Assembly (NCBI GenBank): GCA_031316155.1
Contig: JALDRB010000009.1
Span: 124,001-188,000 of the forward strand
Direction: 5' to 3'
From: Candidatus Scalindua sp.
GTDB lineage: Bacteria > Planctomycetota > Brocadiia > Brocadiales > Scalinduaceae
Length of the DNA stretch: 64,000 bases
Shown here: positions 35,233 through 44,137 of the stretch, piece after piece
How the letters are laid out: each line of letters starts with the position of its first letter
How positions within the stretch are numbered: position 1 is the stretch's first letter
Translations under genes and position numbers: made by a program
Notes under the pieces: model-generated
Seen by the model: only the letters and a program-made list of their open reading frames with translations
Told to the model about the DNA's origin: nothing
Databases searched by the model: none

Positions 35233-36474
35233 TTAATGAAATGAAACTTCCAGGTCGTTTATCTTCTCCTTTATCCGCTTCATTTCATCGGCATTCCTTG
35301 CAAACTTCATACACTCTTCAAGATGTTTTCGTGCTCTCCCTATTTGTTTATTTTTTTTCAATAATGCCACCAAAACGAAACGTAACTCGTTATCACTGCT
35401 ATTAATATCCAGTGAATTCTCTAAAGCCTGTATAGCCTCTACTTCCATTCCTTCCCGGATGTACAACATACCAATCTCTTTGTAGTGACTACCGAGGTTT
35501 ATAGGATAAAGACGAATAGTATTTTGGTATAATCCGATGGCCTTTTTTATATTCCCTCTCTTTACATAAATCTTTGCAACTTCTTCAAACGGATCAAGAC
35601 CAGATGAGATAAATACCTCAAGAAACTTTTCATCAAAGTTATTATGCAAAAGATTCAGGATTACCTCTCCCTCTTCTATAATCTTCTCTCCCATTTCATA
35701 AGAACTGTCTTGTTTAACCAACAGAGAATTTTTTTCAGTATTTGTTGATAGATAGAGTACTATGAGGACAGCATGAATTCCTATTGAATTCTGGACATTA
35801 GAAACTAATTCTTTCAGTTTTTTTTCAGCTACATGAAAAGTATATTGTCCCTGATTGTACTGTCCCAATATAAACAACGCATCATCATAAGCATTGAAAT
35901 TCCTGCAAAAGAGTGTTACTTCACTTGTCAACTCCTGTAAGATATCCGTTAACAGCGCTTCAGGTTTACCTTCTGCATCAACAAATCCCAAAATTTTATT
36001 GCCTTTCACATCTATAATTTCTGCATCAATTCTCAAATCATCTCCGAGCCGGGAGAGACTACCTCTTAAGGCATAATCTGCTCTCAGTTTCTTACAAAAC
36101 CGCTGAATGCTTTTCCTATCTAATCTGGAAATCAAATCTATCTGGTTTGCACTAAATTCCCCTTGAACTCTGGTCGCATTATCTACGATTATCAAGTTGC
36201 TTGGCAACACAGTGATCACGGTCTCATAAATCTTATCTCTATCCACAGATTGAAAATACCCTGTTTGTGTAACCATACTTCTCAATACATCAGAAATCAT
36301 CTCTCCCAGATTCATTTGTGTATTATCCCTGAATGGCAAGATAACAATCTCATATCTCTTTCCAGCCAAGCACACACAAGAAACATTAAACATGAAAACG
36401 AAAAAAACAGATAACCCCGTGATAGCAGGCCAAATTACACTATAAAAGTAAACACACTTGTTTATTTTTTTCAT
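35233..36474 (-). CDS. Exported FlgO/CsgG-like plus TPR protein
   Basis: The 413-residue protein has an N-terminal signal or anchor segment (about 12-36). A domain resembling the FlgO/TolB-N/CsgG type follows (about 40-195: VILPFRDNTQMNLGEMISDV, ADYALRGSLSRLGDDLRIDA). The C-terminal half holds TPR repeats (about 300-400, e.g. AIGLYQNTIRLYPINLGSHY). Proteins with this N-terminal fold act in the outer envelope of flagella in some bacteria. It has its own sigma-54 type promoter 60-75 bases upstream, which supports a flagellar role. Confidence 0.75.
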   Translation of the reverse strand: MKKINKCVYFYSVIWPAITGLSVFFVFMFNVSCVCLAGKRYEIVILPFRDNTQMNLGEMISDVLRSMVTQTGYFQSVDRDKIYETVITVLPSNLIIVDNATRVQGEFSANQIDLISRLDRKSIQRFCKKLRADYALRGSLSRLGDDLRIDAEIIDVKGNKILGFVDAEGKPEALLTDILQELTSEVTLFCRNFNAYDDALFILGQYNQGQYTFHVAEKKLKELVSNVQNSIGIHAVLIVLYLSTNTEKNSLLVKQDSSYEMGEKIIEEGEVILNLLHNNFDEKFLEVFISSGLDPFEEVAKIYVKRGNIKKAIGLYQNTIRLYPINLGSHYKEIGMLYIREGMEVEAIQALENSLDINSSDNELRFVLVALLKKNKQIGRARKHLEECMKFARNADEMKRIKEKINDLEVSFH

Positions 36475-36535
36475 ACTATCTCACTTTTCCAGATAAAAAA
36501 ATCCAGTAAAGAATACTACTAACCAAAATATCAAC

Positions 36536-36550
36536 GCATATTTGATGCCA
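36536..36550 (-). promoter_or_regulatory. Sigma-54 promoter of the FlgO-like gene, TGGCATCAAATATGC
   Basis: The minus-strand site has TGGCA at -24 and ATGC at -12 with exact GG-N10-GC spacing. Transcription would start near 36524, 50 bases before the gene. Confidence 0.7.
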
Positions 36551-36666
36551 AAAAAACATCAGTTATTGAGAATATAGTACATCTTTGTAGTATCTTCTTT
36601 CCAAGATTGAAGCGTGAATGAGAGAATCTCCTTAATCTCTAAGCCGACAATTTCTCACTTTTTTGA

Positions 36667-36719
36667 CTGTCCGCCCGTGACGGTACCCGCCTGACTTCCT
36701 CATTCAGGCGGGCGGACAG
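36667..36719. repeat. GC-rich imperfect palindrome
   Basis: CTGTCCGCCCG (36667-36677) and CCGCCTGA (36687-36694) are together complementary to TCAGGCGGGCGGACAG (36704-36719), with a 9-base bulge in the left arm and a 9-base loop. The base composition is far richer in GC than its surroundings, suggesting an inserted repeat element. Confidence 0.65.
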
Positions 36720-36837
36720 AAGGCTGGCGAACGGATTCATCCAGGCAGGGAAATCGTCGCCTTAAAGACTGTTTTATCACACTTTCAGTGTGGTGAAGAA
36801 AAATATCTCATAACAGAGTTAGGGAAAGTTTAAAAAC

Positions 36838-36936
36838 CGCCTGTCTGCCACCTGCCTTTGCGTGTCGCACCTGTTGTCTAACGTGCATCGAACAGGCAGA
36901 CGCTGACAGGTGTTCGGTACAGGTAGACAGGTTCTC
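36838..36936. repeat. GC-rich inverted-repeat element
   Basis: The outer arms AACCGCCTGTCTGCCACCTG and CAGGTAGACAGGTTCT are nearly complementary. The interior has related CAGGCAGAC and ACAGGTG blocks. It lies about 120 bases from the palindrome at 36667 and shares its unusual GC richness. It carries no gene and looks like a small non-coding mobile or structured repeat. Confidence 0.5.
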
Positions 36937-37195
36937 ATTTAAATCAGATAAAGGTGATATAGATGTTGACATGAAATTTTCAAATATTTTGAAGGATTAG
37001 CGAAACAAGCATATTATGGAAACAGACCAAAAATATGCAGCTTGCAAGAGAGATGTTGGGGAAAGTTAAGATAAGTATGATTGCAATACCTATTTACCTA
37101 CCCTTGTTGCTTATTACCTTGCAACACATTCAAAAATATGTGATGTCTATGATATGGCATTATAAGTGACGTGATGAATTAATTTGCTAATGAAA

Positions 37196-37223
37196 AGAGA
37201 AAAGGATTGAAATCTTTTTCTCT
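37196..37223 (-). terminator. Intrinsic terminator after flgM
   Basis: AGAGAAAAGGAT and ATCTTTTTCTCT form a 12-base stem (one G-T pair) with a TGAA loop. On the minus strand it is followed at once by TTTT. It lies about 100 bases past the flgM stop. Confidence 0.5.
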
Positions 37224-37322
37224 CCCTGTTGTCCGCTGATGATGTACAGATTAACCATTTCCGAAGAGGAAGTAGGTATGAAACTTTTTCTCGTAAAAAT
37301 TATGTGTCAATGAGTTTCGAAT

Positions 37323-37661
37323 TTAAGTAACGTCAATTATCTTCTTCTTTATTTCACTAGCAACCTTTCTAATTACATCCTCTTGGTCATAAAAACCGCT
37401 TTCCATACGTTTTTTAGCCTCTTCTACTTTCCCCGGACGAACATCGGGTATTTTTTCAAGCTCAGCCTTAAGATTCGATAACGTATTTTGTAAATCTTTT
37501 GCCTCGTCAGAAATTTCTACTTTATCAACCACACTAAGTTTATCATCCCCCTTCGCTACACCGGCAATAGGTTTAACTCCCTCGTTCTTCTGAAGAGGTT
37601 GATCACCCTTAATATTATCTACCTGTCCAGCGCCAATTCCTGAAATACCCTCTATAGACAT
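37323..37661 (-). CDS. flgM: Anti-sigma-28 factor FlgM
   Basis: With the ATG at 37661 (AGGAGG seven bases before it) the protein has 112 residues. An upstream start at 37688 is less likely. The C-terminal half has the FlgM pattern VEISDEAKDLQ, then LEKIPDVRPGKVEEAKKRME and the SGFYDQEDVIRKVASEI helix that binds FliA. FlgM holds FliA until the hook-basal body is complete, then is exported. It is expressed from its own sigma-54 type promoter, which fits control by the early flagellar class. Confidence 0.9.
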   Translation of the reverse strand: MSIEGISGIGAGQVDNIKGDQPLQKNEGVKPIAGVAKGDDKLSVVDKVEISDEAKDLQNTLSNLKAELEKIPDVRPGKVEEAKKRMESGFYDQEDVIRKVASEIKKKIIDVT

Positions 37662-37852
37662 TTTAAGACCTCCTGTTCGACAATGCAAGTAAAGGCTTAA
37701 TCTGTTATTTACTACCTCCTCTACCTTTTGTTTTATAAATGTATAACGTGTTTGATTACGATGTTACTTTATCCAAACATGTTCTTTATTCTGACAAATA
37801 CTTAATCAGACATACACCAAAGTCTTCATGATTAACAAACTTTGTGCCATAC

Positions 37853-37867
37853 GCAAACAAAACACCA
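37853..37867 (-). promoter_or_regulatory. Sigma-54 promoter of flgM, TGGTGTTTTGTTTGC
   Basis: Exact GG-N10-GC spacing with TTTGC at -12. Transcription would start near 37841, leaving a leader of about 180 bases before the flgM ATG. Confidence 0.7.
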
Positions 37868-38627
37868 TTTTATATTTGATATCAAACTCTTGATGATTGA
37901 CGATTGCCGCTTTAAAATTGATGGATAAATATCATCAAAAAACTCGTATTCTAATCCTTTCAATCTTAAACTCCTTATACAAAATTACAACAGTTTTCTT
38001 ATTAATATCGTCACACATCATGAAATCTTTACCTAAAAATCTTAAACACCAGCAACCGTTGTGCCATAGTATCGGGAAGTCTTCGAGGTCTGAGTGATTA
38101 CGTTTCTCTTTTGAACAGATTTAGCAGGAATGCTGCATCACTTCGATGTTCCTTTGATAAATGCTTACTAAAAGTAGATGGTAACGGTTTATTAACTTAT
38201 CAAAAACCAACATTGTTACAGGAAAATACTTATACCATAAACTAGTAAACCTTTTTAAACCTTTCTCTTAGAACTTTATTTCAATCATTTATGACCATGA
38301 AAATTTCTGTCTGTTTACGCTAAGCAAAAAAACCGATTTAGCTCTAACAGGAATTACATTAATTTGTAATACTATACAATAAAACAAATGTATATCGATT
38401 CAACAGTATGACCAAAATAACATCTTTGTAAAATACCCACATCAACAGAGAAACAATGAGTGATAAATACCACCAAATTACAAAAAAATATTCAAACAGT
38501 AAAAAAGCGAACAAAGATACTTAAAACCAGTGGCCTGTGCAGCCCATTTAATAAATACCGAATGATACTAAATGTTATATCTCACTCAGCTTCAGTTTCA
38601 GGTTTAATCAACATCATCTAATAAAAT

Positions 38628-38642
38628 TGGCAACCATTTTGC
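38628..38642 (+). promoter_or_regulatory. Sigma-54 promoter of the chemotaxis operon, TGGCAACCATTTTGC
   Basis: This is the best match in the window: TGGCA at -24, TTTGC at -12, and GG-N10-GC spacing. Transcription would begin near 38654 with a leader of about 225 bases before cheY. Confidence 0.75.
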
Positions 38643-38878
38643 GTATTATCGAGATTGAAAAATACAGGTTTTATCTTTGTGTATTCTTCTTAATGGTCCA
38701 AGAATCCACATAACAAACTTGTGAAACAATCATCTGTTAAGAATTTACATGGAACATATCATTAAATTTTTATCGACACATTCCGAAAATACAAGCACAT
38801 ATGATAAGTTAGAAACAGGTAAGAAAAAAACAAACAATAAATTTTAATTGCTCTTCAGGAGAAAGATGGAGGAAAAAA

Positions 38879-39256
38879 ATGTCAAAAGTGCTTTTAATTG
38901 ATGATTCTGCAGTAATGAGAAAGATTATACAAAGGAACATAAAAGAATCCGGTCTCATTGTTAATGAGTTTATAGAAGCTGGGGATGGTGCGCAGGCGTT
39001 AGAAAAAGTCTCTGCAAATGAATTAGATTTAATTTTGTGCGATTGGAATATGCCAAATATGTCAGGTATAGAATTTGTCAAGACATTAAGATCTTTAAAT
39101 CTTCCCCAAAAAGTACCTGTTGTCATGGTTACCACAGAAGGTTCAGATTCCAAGAAGTTAGAAGCAAAGAACAGTGGTGCCAATGATTATATTACCAAAC
39201 CATTTACCGCTGAGCAGTTACGAGACACACTAGGAAAATATCTTATGATAAATTAA
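38879..39256 (+). CDS. cheY: Chemotaxis response regulator CheY
   Basis: The 125-residue single receiver domain has the acidic pair in LLIDDSAVMRKII, phospho-acceptor Asp in LILCDWNMPNMSG, the threonine in VVMVTTEGS and lysine in ITKPFTAEQL. These match CheY closely, and the DWNMPNMSG sequence is characteristic. Phosphorylated CheY binds FliM to change rotation. The ATG follows GGAGG-like sequence. It is the first gene behind the 38628 promoter. Confidence 0.92.
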   Translation: MSKVLLIDDSAVMRKIIQRNIKESGLIVNEFIEAGDGAQALEKVSANELDLILCDWNMPNMSGIEFVKTLRSLNLPQKVPVVMVTTEGSDSKKLEAKNSGANDYITKPFTAEQLRDTLGKYLMIN

Positions 39257-39266
39257 ATTTATCATA
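39244..39266. repeat. Palindrome over the cheY stop codon
   Basis: TATGATAAATT and AATTTATCATA form a near-perfect 23-base inverted repeat around a single central base, spanning the end of cheY. It is AT-rich and has no run of T's directly after it, so it is not a clear terminator; it might bind a protein or protect mRNA. Confidence 0.4.
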
Positions 39267-39499
39267 GATATTTTCAGTATCTACTATAATTTTATCCACT
39301 TTTTCTGTAACCAAAAAAAATAAGACCTATTATTCACTTTTTATGATTGTAGTTAGATAGAAATGTACATACATTTTCTCTTCTCACAAACATGAGCTTA
39401 AGAAAACAGAATTACACTGACAAACAATATGCTCTCCAACAGCATTTTTTCAGACATAAAAGCAATTAATCTTTTGCTGGAAATACAGGGAGGATACGA

Positions 39500-40033
39500 A
39501 TGACAATAACAACCACGATGTATGATAATGTTATAAAAGAAATTGTAGATTCTACTCAGGAAATATTCGCAACTATGATACCGGTGGAGATTACAGCCGG
39601 AGAATCTTTTTACCAAAAGGAAGAAAACATAACGACTGACCTCATATCCCTCATCAGCTTCACAGGGGAACATTCAGGCATTATTGCACTTTTTTGCAAC
39701 AAGAATATTGCACTTAAAATCACTTCAAATATGTTGGGTATAGAGGTAACAGAACTACATCAGGACACAAAAGACGCTATCGGAGAAGTAACAAACATGA
39801 TAGCAGGCAGCCTTAAAAATAAAGTATGCGAAGACTTAGGCTCAATGCATCTTTCTATCCCGGTTGTCATAGGTGGAGCATCTCTCACAATATCTTCTAC
39901 ATGCAAAACTCATGCTGAGATATCTCTCCCTTCCGCAGTAACCTGTAATAGCCGGAGCACTTGGGTAATGTTGCCTTTTTCATCAGAAGGAGAAACCTTT
40001 AATGTCGGTCTTATAATCAAGAAGAACGATTAG
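39500..40033 (+). CDS. cheX: CheX-type phosphatase-like chemotaxis protein
   Basis: The 177-residue protein has a CheX/CheC fold pattern. It includes the catalytic E-x-x-N motif in AIGEVTNMIAGSLKNKV (about 93-109), preceded by SGIIALFCNKNIAL, and the final VGLIIKK strand. CheX proteins dephosphorylate CheY. A GGGAGG ribosome-binding site precedes the ATG. Lying between cheY and a CheC/REC fusion, it probably helps terminate the CheY signal. Confidence 0.85.
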   Translation: MTITTTMYDNVIKEIVDSTQEIFATMIPVEITAGESFYQKEENITTDLISLISFTGEHSGIIALFCNKNIALKITSNMLGIEVTELHQDTKDAIGEVTNMIAGSLKNKVCEDLGSMHLSIPVVIGGASLTISSTCKTHAEISLPSAVTCNSRSTWVMLPFSSEGETFNVGLIIKKND

Positions 40034-40095
40034 TAACTCCTTTGTAATAATAAAAAAAGGAATACGAATCCAAATCTTTATCATTACGTAATAAA

Positions 40096-41091
40096 ATGAC
40101 CTTATCTACAAAAACAATTAGCTGTCCACCAAGGGTAAAATCACTTATAGATACTACATTAAGTAAATTGAACCAGGATTGCACTAATCTGATTGGCAGA
40201 AATCTTGGTATCTCAAAACCTAATTTCGATATCATTACTCTTCAAAAATTTTTTGCAAATAATGAAGGAAAATTCTTCCTGATAAAATCAGAAATTGAGG
40301 ATTCGTACGAGGGAAATATCTGTACTATCATGCAGCTGCAGGACGGCATTAAGATTGGAGGAGCACTTCTCGGATACGATGACAGCCAGATAAAGGAGAA
40401 AATAGTAAAAGAAGAGCTAGATGAAGATTGCCTTGATGGTCTGAAAGAATTTGGCAACCAGTTTACCGGTATCATTGACAATGTATTTAGAAACAAACTA
40501 CCCAAGTCCGTACACATAAAGCTGTCAACATGCACACTCATAAACAAAGAAAACGCAAAGGATATTTTCCCAAATTTAATTAACGACGACTATATGCAAC
40601 TTTCCTCTCTCCTCCTCATTAAAGGCTTTGAAACAGGACAGTTCAACATATTTATACAAATAGACTTAATTGAAGATTTCTTTGGAGAACAGATACACGA
40701 AAAAACCACAAACGTTCTTATCTTAGACAATTCACCAACAGATATAAAAACAATTAAAAGATACCTAGTCAATACTGAATTCAAATCCCTCATTACCAAT
40801 AACGCAACTGAAACTTTCGCCCTTCTTCACAAGGAAAAGATACACTTGATTCTTATCGATGTAACCTTGCCGGAACAAAGTGGCATCGAAATATGCAAAA
40901 AAATAAAAAAGACACCGTATACAAAGAGCATTCCCGTCATAATGACTTCTTCCAAACCAACTGAAGCATCCGTAATCATGTCTTTGGAGGCAGGAGCAAA
41001 AAACTTCCTGGTAAAACCATTTACAAAACCAACACTCTTACAAAAAATAAACAAATATAAAACCAAAAAAAAACAAACAGTTTTATTTTAA
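40096..41091 (+). CDS. CheC/CheX-like domain fused to a receiver domain
   Basis: The 331-residue protein has an N-terminal CheC-like region (about 1-195) with one E-x-x-N motif in LKEFGNQFTGIIDNVF. A receiver domain follows (about 208-325; Asp in LILIDVTLPEQSG, lysine in FLVKPFTKP). The acidic pocket is LDNSPTD rather than the usual D-D pair. It may be a phosphatase whose own receiver is a substrate or regulator. The ribosome-binding site is weak. I know of CheX-REC fusions in general but not a named subfamily. Confidence 0.75.
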   Translation: MTLSTKTISCPPRVKSLIDTTLSKLNQDCTNLIGRNLGISKPNFDIITLQKFFANNEGKFFLIKSEIEDSYEGNICTIMQLQDGIKIGGALLGYDDSQIKEKIVKEELDEDCLDGLKEFGNQFTGIIDNVFRNKLPKSVHIKLSTCTLINKENAKDIFPNLINDDYMQLSSLLLIKGFETGQFNIFIQIDLIEDFFGEQIHEKTTNVLILDNSPTDIKTIKRYLVNTEFKSLITNNATETFALLHKEKIHLILIDVTLPEQSGIEICKKIKKTPYTKSIPVIMTSSKPTEASVIMSLEAGAKNFLVKPFTKPTLLQKINKYKTKKKQTVLF

Positions 41092-41254
41092 CGAGCTACA
41101 TATGAGTTTTCTCATTTCTCGCTACAGCTATTTTACATAAAACATTATTTATACCGTTTGCAGAAAAATAAGCAAAAACGATAAATCACCATCTATATTA
41201 ACTGGCAGTCGCAATACGCAAAATCTACGATAAATATTTTAAGGAGAAAAATAA

Positions 41255-43432
41255 ATGACTATAGGTAAAAAGTTTGTATTCGTTTTCTCAATATTTTTTA
41301 TAACCGTATTAACCGGCGCCTTTTTTGTTTTTACTTCTATTAGGAGGCAGGAAGAGGATAAAAAGATTGTTAATTTTGCAGGTAGGCAGCGCATGCTTAC
41401 ACAGAAATATACAAAGGAATACATCGATGAGCTGATTCCACTGCAGGTCCGCCATAGTACCCTAAAGGCTGCAGAAATCGCAACACTCCAGATCGTGGAG
41501 GATCGGAAGCAATACACGAAAAATATCGTCGCAAAATTGAAAAATGATGGCATTGTAAACGTTCATCCCAACAGGAATTACGCCAAAATCGATGGTGGCA
41601 TTCCCCTCCCCGCAACTTTTGTTCAGGAAGTGTCTTCCAACATAAATAAAAAAGGTATTTACAGCTATGACCTTTTAAGCAAATGGAATATAAACAAAGA
41701 AAAAGGGTTGAAAACAGATTTTGAGAAAGAGGCCTTTGACCATCTTTTTGCAAAGAAGGGAAAGACATTCTCCCGTTTCATGACTCATAATGGTCTTTAC
41801 GCACTTCGTTACGCAACCGCTGATGTCGCATCAGCAGAAGGTTGTGTAAGTTGCCATAATGCACATGAAGAGAGTCCTAAGGATGATTTTAAATTAGGAG
41901 ATGTCATGGGAATCCTTGTGGTCAACATCCCTATTGGCACGGTAAGTGCCGAAACAGAGGCTTTCTTTGCAGACTCCGGAGACAAGGATTTTGGTGCAGA
42001 CACTTTCCTTAAGACCAAAAAGGTATTTGATATGACACTTGCTGCACTTATGAACGGTGGTGAAGCGCCGCTAGATTTAGATATGTCCAGATTTACAACT
42101 CTACCTCCCACTACTGATCCTGAGATAATAAGTAAATTAGAAGAAGTTGAACAGTTGTGGTCCAAGGCACATGAAAATTTCAGTAAACTCACAAAAATAG
42201 AGCCAAATTCAACAGAATATGTCCTTGCATATGGAGTCGCTTACGACAGCGCAAATGCAACCATGAAAACCATGAACGAAGCAGTAGAGCTGTACCATGC
42301 ACATTCAGAGAAGAAATCCACAAAGTTGTTGTTGATTCAGGCTGGTTCTGTAGGCCTAGTCTGCCTGGTGATAGGACTCGGCTGGATTCTGTTTGCACGT
42401 CCTCTGATAAGGCTCTTGAAGGAGCTTACCGATAAATTAACGCAGAGTGCCGAGCAGGTTTCATCCGCCACAGTCCAGATATCATCATCGAGCCAGTGTC
42501 TTGCTCAGGGTGCTTCCGAACAGGCGTCTTCTCTCGAGGAGACTTCGGCATCGATGGAAGAACTATCATCGACGACAAAACAAAATACCGATAATGCAAA
42601 AGAAGCTAGCCAACTTGCAGCAGTATGCAATAGTACTGCAGAATCTGGCAACAAATCCGTTCGTGAGATGAATGATGCAATGCAGGATATTAATGAAAGC
42701 AGTAAAAAGATAGGAGACATTATCAAAGTAATAGATGGTATCGCATTCCAGACGAATCTTTTGGCTTTGAATGCTGCAGTAGAGGCTGCCCGGGCAGGAG
42801 AGCACGGCAAAGGATTCGCGGTTGTGGCAGAAGAGGTGAGAAACCTAGCCCAGAGGAGCGCAACTGCAGCGAAAGATACGACAAGTCTTATAGAAGATTG
42901 CGCAAGCAAGGCTGATGCAGGAACAAAACTCTCTGAAAAGTGTAATGAAGTTTTAAACAGTATTGTAACGAATGTCAAAAAGGTAACCACACTTATAGAA
43001 GAGATAGCAACGGCATCTCAGGAGCAATCAGACGGAATTAACCAGGTAAGCAGGGCTGTAAACGAAATGGATTCAGTTACCCAGCAGAATGCAGCCAGTG
43101 CAGAAGAGACTGCAGCTGCAAGCGAAGAGCTTGCAGCCCAGGCACAGTGTTTAATGGACCAGGTAATGGTCTTGTCAGACCAACTTGGTGGTAGCAGGGA
43201 ATCGAAAATCTCTCTTAAAACATCAAGTGATGAAAAAGGTCTGAAAAGAAAAGTTATCCCTAAGCACTCTCATACTTCATCGGCAAATTACAGGAAAAAG
43301 GCACCTCTGCAAAAAAGCAGATTAGAAACTGCCGATGATAAGGACGGAGGTCGTACTAAATATGCCGAAGCCATGATTCCGATGGGCAATGATTCAATAC
43401 AGGAACACACTGAGAGATTTATGGACTTTTAA
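41255..43432 (+). CDS. Methyl-accepting chemotaxis protein with heme-c (DUF3365/Tll0287-like) and PilJ-like sensor region
   Basis: The 725-residue receptor has a membrane span (about 7-28), a P-box-like helix ([20 protein letters not shown]), a DUF3365-type domain (about 75-230) with the heme-binding motif CVSCH, a PilJ-like second part (about 245-345, [17 protein letters not shown]) and a second span (about 355-378). The signalling domain (about 395-630) has the hairpin [20 protein letters not shown]. No HAMP domain is evident. The C-terminus ends ERFMDF, a likely tether for CheR/CheB. The sensor probably reads redox state, gas or nitrogen oxides through periplasmic heme c (inference). Confidence 0.88.
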   Translation: MTIGKKFVFVFSIFFITVLTGAFFVFTSIRRQEEDKKIVNFAGRQRMLTQKYTKEYIDELIPLQVRHSTLKAAEIATLQIVEDRKQYTKNIVAKLKNDGIVNVHPNRNYAKIDGGIPLPATFVQEVSSNINKKGIYSYDLLSKWNINKEKGLKTDFEKEAFDHLFAKKGKTFSRFMTHNGLYALRYATADVASAEGCVSCHNAHEESPKDDFKLGDVMGILVVNIPIGTVSAETEAFFADSGDKDFGADTFLKTKKVFDMTLAALMNGGEAPLDLDMSRFTTLPPTTDPEIISKLEEVEQLWSKAHENFSKLTKIEPNSTEYVLAYGVAYDSANATMKTMNEAVELYHAHSEKKSTKLLLIQAGSVGLVCLVIGLGWILFARPLIRLLKELTDKLTQSAEQVSSATVQISSSSQCLAQGASEQASSLEETSASMEELSSTTKQNTDNAKEASQLAAVCNSTAESGNKSVREMNDAMQDINESSKKIGDIIKVIDGIAFQTNLLALNAAVEAARAGEHGKGFAVVAEEVRNLAQRSATAAKDTTSLIEDCASKADAGTKLSEKCNEVLNSIVTNVKKVTTLIEEIATASQEQSDGINQVSRAVNEMDSVTQQNAASAEETAAASEELAAQAQCLMDQVMVLSDQLGGSRESKISLKTSSDEKGLKRKVIPKHSHTSSANYRKKAPLQKSRLETADDKDGGRTKYAEAMIPMGNDSIQEHTERFMDF

Positions 43433-43492
43433 GTATGAGGGCCGGATGTTAGGGAACGGTAATCCGAAAAACAGGAAGGAGCCAATTCAAAA

Positions 43493-44095
43493 ATGAACGA
43501 GAATAATAAGGAATGCCAGAATATCAATTCTGAAATTAATGATTTTGCATTAGACATTAAAGAAGATTCAGAAATATTCCTTGAGTTCTTATCAGAATCA
43601 CACGACCATCTTGAAGAATCTGAAAACAACATCCTTAACATAGAAGAAGGTTCATGTGACCAGGAACTGATTAACGCCATCTTTAGAAATATCCATAGTA
43701 TAAAAGGAAGTGCAGGCTTTCTCGGCCTGACCGATATGCAAAGACTTAGCCATGAACTGGAGACTCTTCTTGACAAAGCCAGAAAAGGAGAAATTAATAT
43801 TACCAAGGAAATAATTAGCCTATGCCTTGAATCAATAGACATTCTGAGAACACTAAGAGACAATCTGGCGCTAAAAGTTAATAAAGTCCTGAGAAAAGAC
43901 AATGTTTCGATTGCTATCTCGGAACAAGCTGTAGACATTCAACCATTAATAAATAATATTTTATCAATTATGAATGGGGAACCAAATCATTATTCTCAAA
44001 ATCCTGAAGCCCCTATCACTTCATCATCAGAAGAAACCGGCAACAAATCCACAGTTTATAAATCTGAAAAAGAATATTTGGAAATTTCTTACTGA
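43493..44095 (+). CDS. cheA: CheA, N-terminal part with Hpt (P1) domain (frame interrupted)
   Basis: The 200-residue frame encodes a CheA P1 domain (about 22-130) with the phospho-acceptor histidine in IFRNIHSIKGSAGFLG. A linker follows and ends in a stop at 44093-44095. The gene at 44138 is in the same frame. Between them the third frame (44071-44121) encodes an MshEN-like repeat, RIFGNFLLSKGIITQEQ. Adding one A in the A5 run at 44067-44071 and removing one C at 44122-44123 joins everything into one CheA. A separate Hpt protein is the alternative reading. Confidence 0.85.
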   Translation: MNENNKECQNINSEINDFALDIKEDSEIFLEFLSESHDHLEESENNILNIEEGSCDQELINAIFRNIHSIKGSAGFLGLTDMQRLSHELETLLDKARKGEINITKEIISLCLESIDILRTLRDNLALKVNKVLRKDNVSIAISEQAVDIQPLINNILSIMNGEPNHYSQNPEAPITSSSEETGNKSTVYKSEKEYLEISY

Positions 44096-44137
44096 GCAAG
44101 GGCATTATCACCCAGGAACAGCCTCGACAGGGCTCTC

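Larger units (their letters stand above)
36475..37322. other. Intergenic region with promoter, GC-rich palindromes and terminator
   Basis: About 850 bases without a gene. From right to left it holds the flgM terminator (37196-37223), two GC-rich inverted-repeat elements (36838-36936 and 36667-36719) and the sigma-54 promoter for the FlgO-like gene (36536-36550). A short stem, TCACACT/AGTGTGGTGA, lies near 36777. Confidence 0.55.
37689..38878. other. Long divergent intergenic region between flgM and cheY
   Basis: About 1,190 AT-rich bases. Two sigma-54 promoters face outward: 37853-37867 toward flgM and 38628-38642 toward cheY. A 66-codon plus-strand frame (37897-38097) shows no family features or ribosome-binding site and is not called. 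The large space could hold activator-binding enhancers for both promoters. Confidence 0.6.

Noticed and set aside
37897-38097. 66-codon plus-strand frame between flgM and cheY
   Set aside because: No ribosome-binding site or similarity; it begins between two promoter regions and looks like chance.
41161-41235. Possible sigma-54 or sigma-28 site before the first chemoreceptor (TGGCAGTCGCAATACGC and ACGATAAA)
   Set aside because: GG and GC are not ten bases apart, and no properly spaced -35 element was found for a FliA promoter.
42505-42990. 161-codon minus-strand frame
   Set aside because: Antisense to the chemoreceptor signalling domain; a matching shadow appears in the second receptor at 48006-48332, as expected from the conserved coding strand.
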